39,930 bases of DNA from contig JAHLLK010000057.1 of assembly GCA_020444165.1 (NCBI GenBank), positions 1-39,930 of the forward strand, written 5' to 3'. Origin of the DNA: Deltaproteobacteria bacterium. Its GTDB lineage: Bacteria; Desulfobacterota; Desulfarculia; Desulfarculales; Desulfarculaceae. This document shows, one piece after another, positions 1 to 7,501 of this stretch (the stretch's first letter is position 1; every line of letters begins with the position of its first letter). The position numbers and the translations under genes are program-made. The notes under the pieces were generated by a model. It did not search any database, was not told the DNA's origin, and saw only the letters and a program-made list of their open reading frames with translations.

Positions 1-26
1 AAGCTACGGCTTGTTTGGGGACCCCG

Positions 27-103
27 GGGATGGCGCGCCAAATTGCGCGGCCTTGCAAAGGCAAGCAATTTGTCCATCTTGGCAAAACGACGCTTTTGTC
101 AAG
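27..103 (-). repeat. Diverged copy of the structured repeat, inverted relative to the two main copies
   Basis: Read on the minus strand, this stretch follows the same order of elements as the 248-bp repeats at 9594 and 30231. An AAATTGC arm (40-46) pairs with GCAATTT (65-71) around an inner CTTGC/GCAAG stem. A second hairpin follows, CTTGGCAAAA (78-87) with TTTTGTCAAG (94-103), where one G-C pair of the main copies has become a G-U wobble. The loop sequences differ from the main copies while the stems are kept, which suggests the structure matters. The left part may be cut by the window edge. Confidence 0.55.
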
Positions 104-108
104 TTTGG

Positions 109-138
109 TTGAAAAAGGCCATGGAGGGACTTTTTCAA
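109..138 (-). terminator. Hairpin just past the rubredoxin stop codon
   Basis: TTGAAAAAG (109-117) and CTTTTTCAA (130-138) form a perfect 9-bp inverted repeat immediately downstream, in the minus-strand sense, of the rubredoxin stop at 146. The T-run is inside the stem rather than after it, so it may stabilise the 3' end rather than act as a classical intrinsic terminator. Confidence 0.45.
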
Positions 139-145
139 CATCCTG

Positions 146-307
146 CTAGTCTTCCGGCTCAAACTGGTCCTTGCTGGCCCCGCAAACCGGACAGGTCCAA
201 TCGGCGGGCAGATCCTCGAAAGCGGTCCCCGGAGGAATGTTGCCTTCGGAATCGCCCTTGGCAGGATCGTAAACATAGCCACAAACCGAGCAAACATACT
301 TTTTCAT
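146..307 (-). CDS. Rubredoxin
   Basis: This 53-residue protein is a one-electron carrier with a single Fe(SCys)4 centre. The start is ATG at 307, with AAGGAG about nine bases upstream. The translation begins [19 protein letters not shown] and ends [15 protein letters not shown], so both CxxCG knuckles that bind the iron are present, together with the typical [15 protein letters not shown] core. The length is the family norm. The next minus-strand gene upstream is rubrerythrin, followed by a small regulator and a PerR/Fur protein. Rubredoxin is a known electron donor to rubrerythrin in peroxide reduction by anaerobes, so the cluster is functionally coherent. Confidence 0.97.
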   Translation of the reverse strand: MKKYVCSVCGYVYDPAKGDSEGNIPPGTAFEDLPADWTCPVCGASKDQFEPED

Positions 308-340
308 GAAATAGAACTCCTTGGCTGTGTGATCTTATCC

Positions 341-357
341 GAATCCCCAGAGGATTC
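341..357 (-). promoter_or_regulatory. Perfect inverted repeat in the rubredoxin leader
   Basis: GAATCC (341-346) and GGATTC (352-357) are separated by five bases, 34 bases upstream of the rubredoxin start. It could be an operator or a leader hairpin. It does not match the PerR/Fur box, so the binding protein is unknown. Confidence 0.3.
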
Positions 358-439
358 TGTAGTCTTTTATAAGCCTGGCCTGACTCAAACCCACCAGGCC
401 AAAACGGGAAGCCCGGGCGGGGCCGCCCCTTCCCCCGCG

Positions 440-585
440 TACCAGGGCAGCAGGTTGCAAAGACCAGCCTGCCCTTTGGCAAGCAGACTTGGCAAAAGCG
501 CGATTTCACCCAGTCTGGCAACTGGCTTGGCTTGGCCAAGCCGCGCCGCTTGGCGCGCCCGCCAGGGCGTCCCCTGCGCCCTAGT
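440..585 (+). repeat. Possible degenerate relative of the structured repeat
   Basis: The gap between rubredoxin and rubrerythrin contains a stretch near 487-515 resembling the CTTGGCAAAA...CG.GA.T..CACCC...AG portion of the 248-bp repeat. A short inverted repeat of AGGGCG and CGCCCT follows near 562-583. The resemblance is partial and judged by eye. Confidence 0.25.
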
Positions 586-593
586 AATATTTA

Positions 594-1169
594 TTACCAG
601 TTTTTGCTCAAAAGCTCGAAATATGCGCGGGGGTGCGCGCAGGCCGGGCAACTGGCGGGGGACTCCAGGCCCTCGTGCACGTAACCGCAGTTGCGGCAGC
701 GCCAGGTCACCGCGGTCTTGCGGCGGAACACCTGGTCGGCCTGGATGTTCTCGGCCAGGGCCCGGTAACGCTTCTCGTGGAATTTCTCGGCCACCGAGAT
801 GTTTTCCCAAATCTGGGCGATGTTCTCAAAGCCCTCCTGCCGGGCCACCTGGGCAAAGCCGGGATAAAGCTCGGAGTTCTCATAGTGCTCGCCCGCAGCC
901 GCGGCCAACAGGTTATCCACGGTGGAGCCCACCAGGCCGGCCGGGAAAGCGGCCATGATCTCCACGTCGCCGCCCTCCAGGAACTTGAAAAAGCGCTTGG
1001 CGTGCTCCTTCTCCTGGTTGGCCGTCTCGTCGAAGATGAAAGAAATCTGCTCGAAACCTTCCTTCTTGGCCTGCGAGGCAAAGTAGGTGTAGCGGTTGCG
1101 GGCCTGGGACTCGCCGGCAAAAGAAGCCAGCAGGTTTTTTTCGGTCTGACTACCCGGCAAACTGGGCAT
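594..1169 (-). CDS. Rubrerythrin
   Basis: This 191-residue rubrerythrin reduces hydrogen peroxide in anaerobes. It has an N-terminal ferritin-like four-helix domain, with metal ligands in FAGESQARNRY, ETANQEKEHAKR, GEHYE and ISVAEKFHEKRY (ExxH-type pairs). A C-terminal rubredoxin-like domain follows, with CRNCGYVHEG and CPACAHPRAYFEL supplying the four Cys ligands. The start is the ATG at 1169, preceded by GGAGG at good spacing; an upstream in-frame extension to 1451 lacks family character. It lies between rubredoxin and a PerR/Fur regulator on the same strand, a classic peroxide-defence arrangement. Length and domain order match canonical rubrerythrin. Confidence 0.97.
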   Translation of the reverse strand: MPSLPGSQTEKNLLASFAGESQARNRYTYFASQAKKEGFEQISFIFDETANQEKEHAKRFFKFLEGGDVEIMAAFPAGLVGSTVDNLLAAAAGEHYENSELYPGFAQVARQEGFENIAQIWENISVAEKFHEKRYRALAENIQADQVFRRKTAVTWRCRNCGYVHEGLESPASCPACAHPRAYFELLSKNW

Positions 1170-1544
1170 ACGAATATCCTCCGTGATCTGGCGATGGGGG
1201 CCGCCGGGGGAATGAGGCGGCCCAGGCAAAGTTGCAACAGGCTTGGAGCACCCACCAACGCCAGCGGCCGAACCGCGGCGCGCGGCCCGGCAACCCAGCG
1301 TTTCCCCGGCCCGGGGCCGGGGACAATTCTCCCCTGCGCTGCGAGGGTGCTTAAATGAAATTGTGCCGCACCTTGGGTCGTGGGAAAAGCAGATTTTCAC
1401 GGACCGGTGAGAACGAGGCCCGGATCCGGGCCGCAGACCAGTCCCCACCACGGGACCAGGGAGGGTACGCGCCGCTGGCCGGCCCCCGGTGGCTGCGCCG
1501 GAGCGCCGCCCCGCTCCGTGCGCCGGGGGCCGTCCGCCGGCCGG

Positions 1545-1769
1545 TTAAGCCAGGCTGGCTTTGCCCGCCTCGGTGGCGCCGTACTTGCAACGCACCGGGC
1601 TGTCCACCAGACCCTGCTTTTTCAATTTGCTGATAATCTTGGGAACTTCCTTGACATCCACCCCGGAGGTGGAGGCCACGTCCTTGCCGGAAAGGGGAGC
1701 GCTGCTCTCGGCAAGCGCCTTGAGCACCAACTGCGCCTCTTGGTCCATGCTTCCGCGGTCAGCCGCCAT
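1545..1769 (-). CDS. Small winged-helix DNA-binding protein
   Basis: A 74-residue protein whose body reads as one winged-helix domain. MDQEAQLVLKALAES forms the first helix, followed by KDVASTSGVDVKEVPKIISK (helix-turn-helix) and LKKQGLVDSPVRCKYGATE (wing). I chose ATG 1769 because GGGGAG lies eight bases upstream; GTG 1775 would sit too close to it. It lies 24 bases after the PerR/Fur stop on the same strand, so it is probably co-transcribed with it. Only one Cys is present, so there is no metal-binding cluster. It could be a second transcription regulator or an accessory factor of the stress cluster; the target is unknown. Confidence 0.8.
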   Translation of the reverse strand: MAADRGSMDQEAQLVLKALAESSAPLSGKDVASTSGVDVKEVPKIISKLKKQGLVDSPVRCKYGATEAGKASLA

Positions 1770-1793
1770 GTTCACTTCTCCCCGGAAATCAGC

Positions 1794-2204
1794 TTACATC
1801 GCTGCCCGCAGGCCGCCTTGGCAATCCCGGCAACGGCCCTCGAACTCCAGGCGGTGGCCCAGGACTTCGAAATCGGTCATCTTGGCGGCTTCGGCTTCCA
1901 GCCCACGCAAGGCCTTCAACTCCAGGTCCGCCACCCGGCCGCAGTCCACGCAACGGATATGATAGTGCGAGGAGATGTCCCCATCGAAACGCATCTCCTG
2001 GCCGGCTACGTTGAGTTTTTGGACCATCCCCGACTTGGAGAGGATCTCCAGGTTGCGATAGACCGTGCCCAGGCTGATGCGCGGCAAACGCCGCCGCACG
2101 ATCTGGCACAATTCCCCAGCCGTGGGGTGAGTCTTGAGCTTGGCCAGCTCCTCCAGAATCACCGTCCGCTGGGTGGTCATTCTTAGCTTGTGGTTGTTCT
2201 CCAT
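1794..2204 (-). CDS. PerR/Fur-family metal-dependent repressor
   Basis: A 136-residue Fur-superfamily repressor. The N-terminal winged helix (MTTQRTVILEELAK ... RISLGTVYRNLEILSKSGMV) contains the TVYRNLE recognition helix. The C-terminal dimerisation domain holds the regulatory metal ligands (the SSHYHIRC His pair, an upstream Asp, and an early THPTAGEL His). Two CxxC pairs (CVDC and CRDC) form the structural zinc site. Co-location with rubrerythrin and rubredoxin favours the PerR role (peroxide sensing) over Fur, but sequence alone cannot separate them. The start at ATG 2204 has AAGGGG upstream. An AT-rich Fur-box-like half site directly upstream suggests autoregulation. Confidence 0.93.
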   Translation of the reverse strand: MENNHKLRMTTQRTVILEELAKLKTHPTAGELCQIVRRRLPRISLGTVYRNLEILSKSGMVQKLNVAGQEMRFDGDISSHYHIRCVDCGRVADLELKALRGLEAEAAKMTDFEVLGHRLEFEGRCRDCQGGLRAAM

Positions 2205-2218
2205 GACCAGCCCCTTTT

Positions 2219-2240
2219 GGTAATGATTATTTAGTTAATG
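2219..2240 (-). promoter_or_regulatory. Fur/PerR-box-like operator half site
   Basis: The stretch GGTAATGATTATTTAGTTA matches the left half and centre of the classical Fur box (GATAATGATWATCATTATC) almost perfectly, while the right half is degenerate. It lies 15 bases upstream of the regulator start, where binding would repress the gene. Confidence 0.5.
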
Positions 2241-2780
2241 TAGCAAGGCCCGCCCACTTCGTCAACAATGCTTTGCCTCCAAAATCACAAAATAAGGCAC
2301 AATCCGAATTCCAGTACGAATAAAACTAAATTTTGCCGAGCCTCCGCCACACCCGTTATACCCTTATCATAAGCTATATATAAAATATCCAGCATTTACG
2401 GGGAGCACCAAACTATATACGTTTTTCAACGCCACAATACCTACTCGCGGGACGGTAGGCCGGGCGGAGCGGGCGTTCCGGGATACCGGTCTTAATCCAC
2501 AGCTCCCGGCGGCCCCTAACTGGCTTTGCGGTGGGGTTCCCCCGAGGGGACAATGAAAGTCAGTTGAGTAATTACTTGCAATTTTACTTGCACGCCGCGG
2601 CGACAGTGGTCCAACCCCGGTTTTCCGTTGGAGGGGGCCTCCGAGGCCGGCCCCTCGGGGCCTGGGTTGCAGCGCGGGCGGCGGCCGGTATGCTTGTCCC
2701 AGACGCCGCGCCCGGAACCCGGGAGGCCGCGTGCGGGCCGCGGCGCCTTTCCCTTTTCCCTTTTGCCAAGGAGGCAGGGC
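2241..2780. other. Intergenic region between the PerR/Fur gene and queC
   Basis: About 540 bases without a convincing gene. The first part (to about 2440) is AT-rich and probably carries the divergent promoters. The 2440-2560 part has stem-forming GC-rich segments (CCTAC/GTAGG near 2449-2469 and CCCC-GA-GGGG near 2549-2558) that could belong to a leader RNA. I found no match to known riboswitch consensus sequences, including preQ1, which would have fitted queC. Confidence 0.3.
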
Positions 2781-3491
2781 GTGGTGCGTGAATCCGCCGA
2801 AGCTCCCCCCGCCGTGGTGCTCCTCTCCGGCGGTCTGGACTCCACCACGGTGCTGGCCGAGGCCCAGCACCAGGGCTACGTGTGCCACGCCCTTACCGTG
2901 CAGTACGGCCAGCGCCACCAGGCCGAACTGGCCGCGGCCCGCCGGGTGGCCCAGGCTTATGGGGTGGCCCGGCACCTGGTCCTGGACCTGGATCTCCGCG
3001 CCGTGGGCGGCTCAGCCCTCACCGCCGACCTGGAAGTGCCCAAGGACCGCGATCCCCGGGAAATGGAGCAAGGCGTGCCGGTGACCTATGTGCCGGCCCG
3101 CAACACCGTGTTCCTCTCCCTGGCCTTGGCCTGGGCCGAAGCCCTGGACGCCACGGATTTGTTCATCGGGGTCAACGCCCTGGACTACTCGGGTTACCCC
3201 GATTGCCGGCCGGAGTTCATCCTGGCCTTTGAGAACCTGGCCAACCTGGCCACCCGGCTGGGCACGGAACAGGGCCGCCGCTTCCGGGTGCACACCCCTC
3301 TCATCCGCCTGACCAAGGCCGAGATCATCAAACGGGGCCTGGAGCTGGGGGTGGACTACGCCTTGACCCACTCCTGCTACGACCCCGCTGCGGACGAGCG
3401 GCCCTGCGGCCGTTGCGATTCCTGTCTCCTCAGGGAAAAAGGCTTCCGGGAGGCCGGGCTGGTGGATCCCGTGTTGGCGGCACCCCGCTGA
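2781..3491 (+). CDS. queC: 7-cyano-7-deazaguanine synthase QueC
   Basis: QueC converts 7-carboxy-7-deazaguanine to preQ0 using ATP and ammonia, in queuosine precursor synthesis. The 236-residue protein has the N-type ATP pyrophosphatase P-loop SGGLDSTT near residues 16-23, the QYGQRHQ segment, and the [15 protein letters not shown] and [18 protein letters not shown] signatures. The C-terminal zinc site is CYDP...CGRCDSC followed by LREKGF. The start is GTG 2781, with AAGGAGG at 2768-2774; the longer upstream frame is not conserved in character. No other queuosine gene is adjacent in the window. Confidence 0.96.
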   Translation: MVRESAEAPPAVVLLSGGLDSTTVLAEAQHQGYVCHALTVQYGQRHQAELAAARRVAQAYGVARHLVLDLDLRAVGGSALTADLEVPKDRDPREMEQGVPVTYVPARNTVFLSLALAWAEALDATDLFIGVNALDYSGYPDCRPEFILAFENLANLATRLGTEQGRRFRVHTPLIRLTKAEIIKRGLELGVDYALTHSCYDPAADERPCGRCDSCLLREKGFREAGLVDPVLAAPR

Positions 3492-3511
3492 ACGTCTTGG
3501 ACCGCCGGGGC

Positions 3512-3934
3512 TCAGGCCCGCTCGGAGAGCACCACCCCCTGGCCCGGCGCGCTGGACAGCCGCACCTGGTTGCCGGTCATCTCCCAGGTGGCGCTGGTGG
3601 CGGTGGAGGCCACCGGCGCCCCGTAACGGGCCGAAAGCTCCTGGCTGATATAGGCATAATCGGCCGTTTCCCGGCCGCCGCCAAAGGTGAGGGTGATGCT
3701 GGTGAGATTGTGGGTGGCGTTGAACCCGAAGTCCAGCCGCCAGGTGCGGGCCTGGGGCATGGGCGAGAAGCTGGTGAGCCGGGCGGGGGAGGTTTCTTGC
3801 AGGTCCGGGTAGTTGCGGCGCACCGTGGCCCAGTCGTCGCCCCAGGCGAGCCGGCCCCAGCCGCTGGGGCGGTAGGGCGGCGAGACGCCCTGAAACAGCT
3901 TGGCCAGGCCCGCGGCAAGATCGTTGGACGGCAT
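3512..3934 (-). CDS. Hypothetical protein, 140 aa
   Basis: I do not recognise this protein. It begins MPSNDLAAGLAKLFQGVS and contains WGDDWATVRRNYPDL, then alternating beta-like segments (WRLDFGFN, LTSITLTFGGG, ATWEMTGNQVRLSSA). The YISQELSARYGAPV segment resembles small proteins in which a helix packs on a beta sheet of the type used to follow a residual or transport stoichiometry. No signal peptide or membrane span is evident. ATG 3934 is chosen because GGGAGG lies at usable spacing; GTG 3943 is too close to it. It converges with queC and diverges from the HAD phosphatase gene. Confidence 0.75.
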   Translation of the reverse strand: MPSNDLAAGLAKLFQGVSPPYRPSGWGRLAWGDDWATVRRNYPDLQETSPARLTSFSPMPQARTWRLDFGFNATHNLTSITLTFGGGRETADYAYISQELSARYGAPVASTATSATWEMTGNQVRLSSAPGQGVVLSERA

Positions 3935-4045
3935 GGGGAACACTCCTCCCGTATGGTTTATCGGCCGGAGCGGCCCTGAACTTTAACCGAAAACGCCGGC
4001 CAAGGGGCCGGCCGCCCTTTGGCCTTGGCCGGCAAGAGGAAGCGC

Positions 4046-4681
4046 ATGCTCCGCGGAATTTTTCTGGACCTGGACGGGACCTTGGCCGACAGTCTGCCGC
4101 TCCTCAGGGGGGTGTACCAGGAGTTCATGACCGGTTTGGGGTTGACTCCCCGGGAGGATGAGTTCGGCTGGCTGGCCGGCTTGACTTTTCAGGGAGTGTT
4201 GGAGCACTTGCGGACCCGCTACCACCTGACCCAGACCAACGAGGAAATCGCGGCGGCCTTTCAGGAGATCATGCGGCGGAGCTACCACCGCCTGGTGCGT
4301 CTGGCCCCCGGGGGCCGGGAGCTTTGCCAGGCGGCCCGGGAGCATGGGCTGCACCTGGCCGTGGTGACCTCGGCCAGCCGCCGCATCACCGGCCGGTTCC
4401 TGGCCCTGCACGGCCTGGATCTCCTGGTGGATCAGGTGGTGGCCAGCGAGGACGTGGGCCGCAGCAAGCCCCATCCGGAGCCGTACTTGAAAGCCCTGGC
4501 CACGGCCGGGCTGTCCCCCGCGGAGGGCCTGGCCGTGGAGGACTCCCCGCCCGGGGTGATGTCCGCCTTGGCCGCCGGGCTGCCCACCTTTGTCATCGCC
4601 CATCCCGGGGCTCCGCCGACCCGCCAGGAGGGGGTGGCGGGCTATATTTCCCGCCTGGACGAGATCATCGACCGCCTATGA
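4046..4681 (+). CDS. HAD-superfamily phosphatase (phosphoglycolate-phosphatase-like)
   Basis: A 211-residue soluble HAD hydrolase of the beta-phosphoglucomutase / phosphoglycolate-phosphatase type. Motif I is FLDLDGTLADS (nucleophile Asp and the DxD pair), motif II is VVTSAS, motif III is the Lys in SKPHPEPYLKAL, and motif IV is AVEDSPPGVMSAL. The helical cap follows motif I. ATG 4046 is preceded by AGAGGA at short spacing. The substrate cannot be read from sequence. Its last codons overlap the stop of the convergent DUF1289 gene. Confidence 0.9.
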   Translation: MLRGIFLDLDGTLADSLPLLRGVYQEFMTGLGLTPREDEFGWLAGLTFQGVLEHLRTRYHLTQTNEEIAAAFQEIMRRSYHRLVRLAPGGRELCQAAREHGLHLAVVTSASRRITGRFLALHGLDLLVDQVVASEDVGRSKPHPEPYLKALATAGLSPAEGLAVEDSPPGVMSALAAGLPTFVIAHPGAPPTRQEGVAGYISRLDEIIDRL

Positions 4682-4852
4682 TTCGGCGGCCCCCGGGCCC
4701 ACCTCCCGGCGGTCCAGCTCGGCCATGATGGCCTCGCGCTGCGCCTCGGTGTACGAGGTCCAGTTGGCGATCTCCTCCAGGGTGCGGCGGCACACGGGGC
4801 ACAGGCCCCGCTCGCGGTCCAGGCTGCATTGCTTCACACAGGGCGTCTTCAT
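4676..4852 (-). CDS. DUF1289-family small Cys-rich protein
   Basis: A 58-residue protein starting MKTPCVKQCSLDRERGLC and continuing CPVCRRTLEEIANWTSY, the hallmark of the DUF1289 family. Four cysteines probably bind a metal. The start is ATG 4852, with GGGAGG directly upstream. Function is unknown across the family. The stop codons of this gene and the HAD gene interlock: TAG at 4678-4676 on the minus strand and TGA at 4679-4681 on the plus strand. Confidence 0.88.
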   Translation of the reverse strand: MKTPCVKQCSLDRERGLCPVCRRTLEEIANWTSYTEAQREAIMAELDRREVGPGAAES

Positions 4853-5104
4853 GATCCTCCCCAGGGCCACCCCCTATGGGGCGTGGGCCCCCTGCCGAGC
4901 CATCTTCCCACCGCCCGGCCACCAAGGCGGCGGGGGCGTCCTGGTGGGGCTTTCCCTCAGTGCCTGCGGCTCCGGTCCACGATCCCACAAGTGTACCGTT
5001 CCCTGGTACCTTTGGCTTGGCCACTCCCGCGGCCTGATGGTTGCAAGACATCCAACTCTCGTTCAGAACTCGGCGCTTGCCTTCACGGTTCCGGGTTTGC
5101 TTGT

Positions 5105-6595
5105 ATGGTGCAGGAAAAGCCAAGAATTCATATTCACGCAATAAAGTCCTTGCCCCGCATACTGATTATAGATGAAGACCCGGACTGGTGCGGCCTGCTC
5201 TGCCATATGGTTCGCCGTAAGGGATACCAGGCTTTGGCCGCCGCCAATTTAGCCGAGGGTTTGGCCTTGAATCACCAGCAGGCCGTAGACTTGGTCTGCC
5301 TGGGCCTATGCCTGCCCGATGGTAGCGGCTTGGACGCCCTTTCCGTGTTGCAGAAGCGGGAGCCGTCCCCTGAAGTCATCATCGTGACCGGCTCGGAAAA
5401 CCGGGAGGCAGCCGGTATCGCCGTGGAGCGGGGGGCCTGGGACTATATAGCCAAATCGTGTTCCCTCCAGCAAATCCTGGGATCCATCACCCGGGCGCTG
5501 CAATACCGCCAGGAGATGCGGGACGTCCGGCCGCCGGTGTTGCTGAACCGGGAGCGCATCGTGGGGCGCAGCCCGGCCTTGAAGCCGGTGTTGGAGCTGA
5601 CCGCCCAAGCGGCGGCCAGCGACGCCCCGGTCTTGATCACCGGGGAAACCGGCACCGGCAAGGAGGTTTTCGCCCGCACCATTCACGCCAACAGCGCCCG
5701 CCAAAAGGGCAATTTTGTGGTGTTGGATTGCACGGTCGTGCCCGCCAACCTTGCCGAAAGCCTTTTTTTCGGTCACGAAAGGGGATCTTTCACCGGGGCG
5801 AGCACCCGCCAAGTGGGGCTGTTCCAGCAGGCCGACGGCGGGACCCTGTTTCTGGACGAAGTGGGGGAGCTGCCCGCCCGTCTGCAAAAAACCTTTTTGC
5901 GCGTCCTCCAGGAGGGCAGCTTCCGCCCGGTGGGCGGCAAAAACGAACTGCGCAGCGACTTCCGACTGGTATCCGCCACCAACCGGGACCTGCCGCAAAT
6001 GGTGTCCGCAAGCCGTTTTCGCATGGATCTCTTTTTTCGTTTACGATCCTTGCACCTGCATCTGCCGCCCCTGCGGCAACGACGCCTTGATCTGACCGAG
6101 TTGGTGTTGGATTATCTCGCACAGCGCTCCCCCAGCCCCGACAGAACCGGCAAAGGTTTTTCTCCCGAATTTCTGGAAGCCTTACGGGCCTATCCCTGGC
6201 CCGGCAACATCCGGGAATTGCACCAAGCCTTGGAGCAGGCTCTGGCCGTGGCCGGCGATGCCCCCACCCTGCACGCCAAGCACCTGCCCTCCTATATACG
6301 GATCAATCTGGCCCAGTCAGTCCGGGGACAGTCTCATCGCCCGGCCCTACCCGTCCCTCTTGCGGCGGACATCCCCGCGGCCTCCCCTTCCCTCCCACCT
6401 GCCCCGCCGCCGCTCCCCCGGCTGCAAACCTTGCGGGAAGCCGCCATTGAAAAACTGGAACAGGAATATTTGTTGGAACTGATGGAGGCCACCGGGGGCC
6501 GCATCGAGGCAGCATGTAAAATATCCGGCCTTTCCCGCTCCCGGATTTACACGTTGCTCCGCAAGTACAAGATCGCCAAGCATTATCATCTCTGA
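5105..6595 (+). CDS. Sigma-54-dependent response regulator with an atypical receiver
   Basis: An NtrC-type activator of about 496 residues. The receiver (about 16-130) has the acidic pair in IIDEDPDW, the conserved Thr (IIVTGS) and Lys (YIAKS). The phospho-acceptor position, normally Asp in DLVxLDxxLPDG, is Gly67 (DLVCLGLCLPDG, codon GGC at 5303-5305). The AAA+ domain has Walker A GETGTGKE (about 180-187), GSFTGA (227-232, the sigma-54-contacting loop) and LDEVGELP. A proline-rich linker precedes a Fis-type helix-turn-helix (GGRIEAACKISGLSRSRIY). The start is uncertain: ATG 5105 is the last plausible Met before the receiver, but its ribosome site is weak. No partner kinase is adjacent; the nearest is at 25486. 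Confidence 0.9.
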   Translation: MVQEKPRIHIHAIKSLPRILIIDEDPDWCGLLCHMVRRKGYQALAAANLAEGLALNHQQAVDLVCLGLCLPDGSGLDALSVLQKREPSPEVIIVTGSENREAAGIAVERGAWDYIAKSCSLQQILGSITRALQYRQEMRDVRPPVLLNRERIVGRSPALKPVLELTAQAAASDAPVLITGETGTGKEVFARTIHANSARQKGNFVVLDCTVVPANLAESLFFGHERGSFTGASTRQVGLFQQADGGTLFLDEVGELPARLQKTFLRVLQEGSFRPVGGKNELRSDFRLVSATNRDLPQMVSASRFRMDLFFRLRSLHLHLPPLRQRRLDLTELVLDYLAQRSPSPDRTGKGFSPEFLEALRAYPWPGNIRELHQALEQALAVAGDAPTLHAKHLPSYIRINLAQSVRGQSHRPALPVPLAADIPAASPSLPPAPPPLPRLQTLREAAIEKLEQEYLLELMEATGGRIEAACKISGLSRSRIYTLLRKYKIAKHYHL

Positions 6596-7501
6596 CCGAG
6601 GCCGAGAAGCGGCTTTCCGGCCTGGAAAACCTCCATATTTCACCGGCAAACCCTCTCCGCAGGTGGGGACTCCCCCGAAAAACTCCAACCTGGTCAGAGG
6701 GTTATCTACGGCCACCCGGCCCGCTTAGATCCAATCTCCGCTGGCCAGGCACAAAGGCGGCAATCTCCCCGCGCAGGCTCCGCTGGCTCGTCCGCCGCCT
6801 CATCATGCTGCAATACAGCTCATTGTGCTGCGTGGCGGTACAGATCGACTCTCCCTTGACCCCTCCCTGGCTGGTGCTCTGGCCCAAGCCGGCCTTTTGG
6901 CACCGTTTTGTTTCAGCCCCCCTTCCCGGCATGTTTCATGGATAAGCGATTGGTGCGCCGGGGCGGTCCGGGTCGGAGCCGAGCGAATTCCGGCTCCGGG
7001 GCGGGTAAAGGAACTTGGTTCACCAGGGGGGCGGTTTTTCTGATGCTTCATGCCCGAGAGAAAAGGGAGAGCCCTTGGCTGGCAGTCCGACCACGGGCGT
7101 CTCCCTTCGGTTCTGACCATCTCCGCCAGCGGTTCTTTGGAAAAACCAGCCTGCCGCCGCGGCCAGGCACCAACCGCCCGGGCCTCGGCGCCTCCCCGGG
7201 TTGGCCGGGCCAGGTGAGCCGGCTTGGGCGCAGCCTCCCAGGGCTGCCCGGGAGAACCCAAGCCAGCTTCTCCCCCTATCGGTCCATGCTCCCACAACCT
7301 TAGACCGGCCCCAGACCTTGCCCCATGCCTGGACCGGCCGGCTCCTGCCGAACAGGTAGGCCTTCTGGCAGTGGCGGGGCAATTCATCACTGAAATCCTG
7401 CGGCACCTCGGACCTGAACGGGTCGCTTCGCAAGGCAGGCGTCCGGCCTGACTGCCCCAGCCCAGGTTTCTGGTCTGCCCGCGGGTAAAAGGAAAGCATC
7501 C
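6596..7501. other. Long intergenic region upstream of the chemoreceptor
   Basis: About 900 bases, GC-rich, with open frames on both strands but none with family-like sequence or a good ribosome site. The last 20 bases hold the AAGGAAAG ribosome site of the chemoreceptor gene. I see no tRNA, terminator with a T-run or repeat here. Confidence 0.4.

Noticed and set aside
2440..2780. Riboswitch (preQ1 type) in front of queC
   Set aside because: Hairpins are visible, but no preQ1-I, -II or -III consensus core was found.
6896..6912. TGGCAC followed by TTGT, resembling a sigma-54 promoter
   Set aside because: The spacing is one base short of the strict ten bases between the GG and the second dinucleotide.
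7369..7385. Possible sigma-54 promoter (TGG...GC with correct ten-base spacing) upstream of the chemoreceptor
   Set aside because: Only the GG and GC dinucleotides fit; the -12 element reads GGGCA rather than TTGCA. In GC-rich DNA this match is expected by chance.
6803..7390. 195-codon minus-strand frame in the intergenic region before the chemoreceptor
   Set aside because: Arg/Gly/Ala/Pro-rich low-complexity product, no ribosome site, no family motif.
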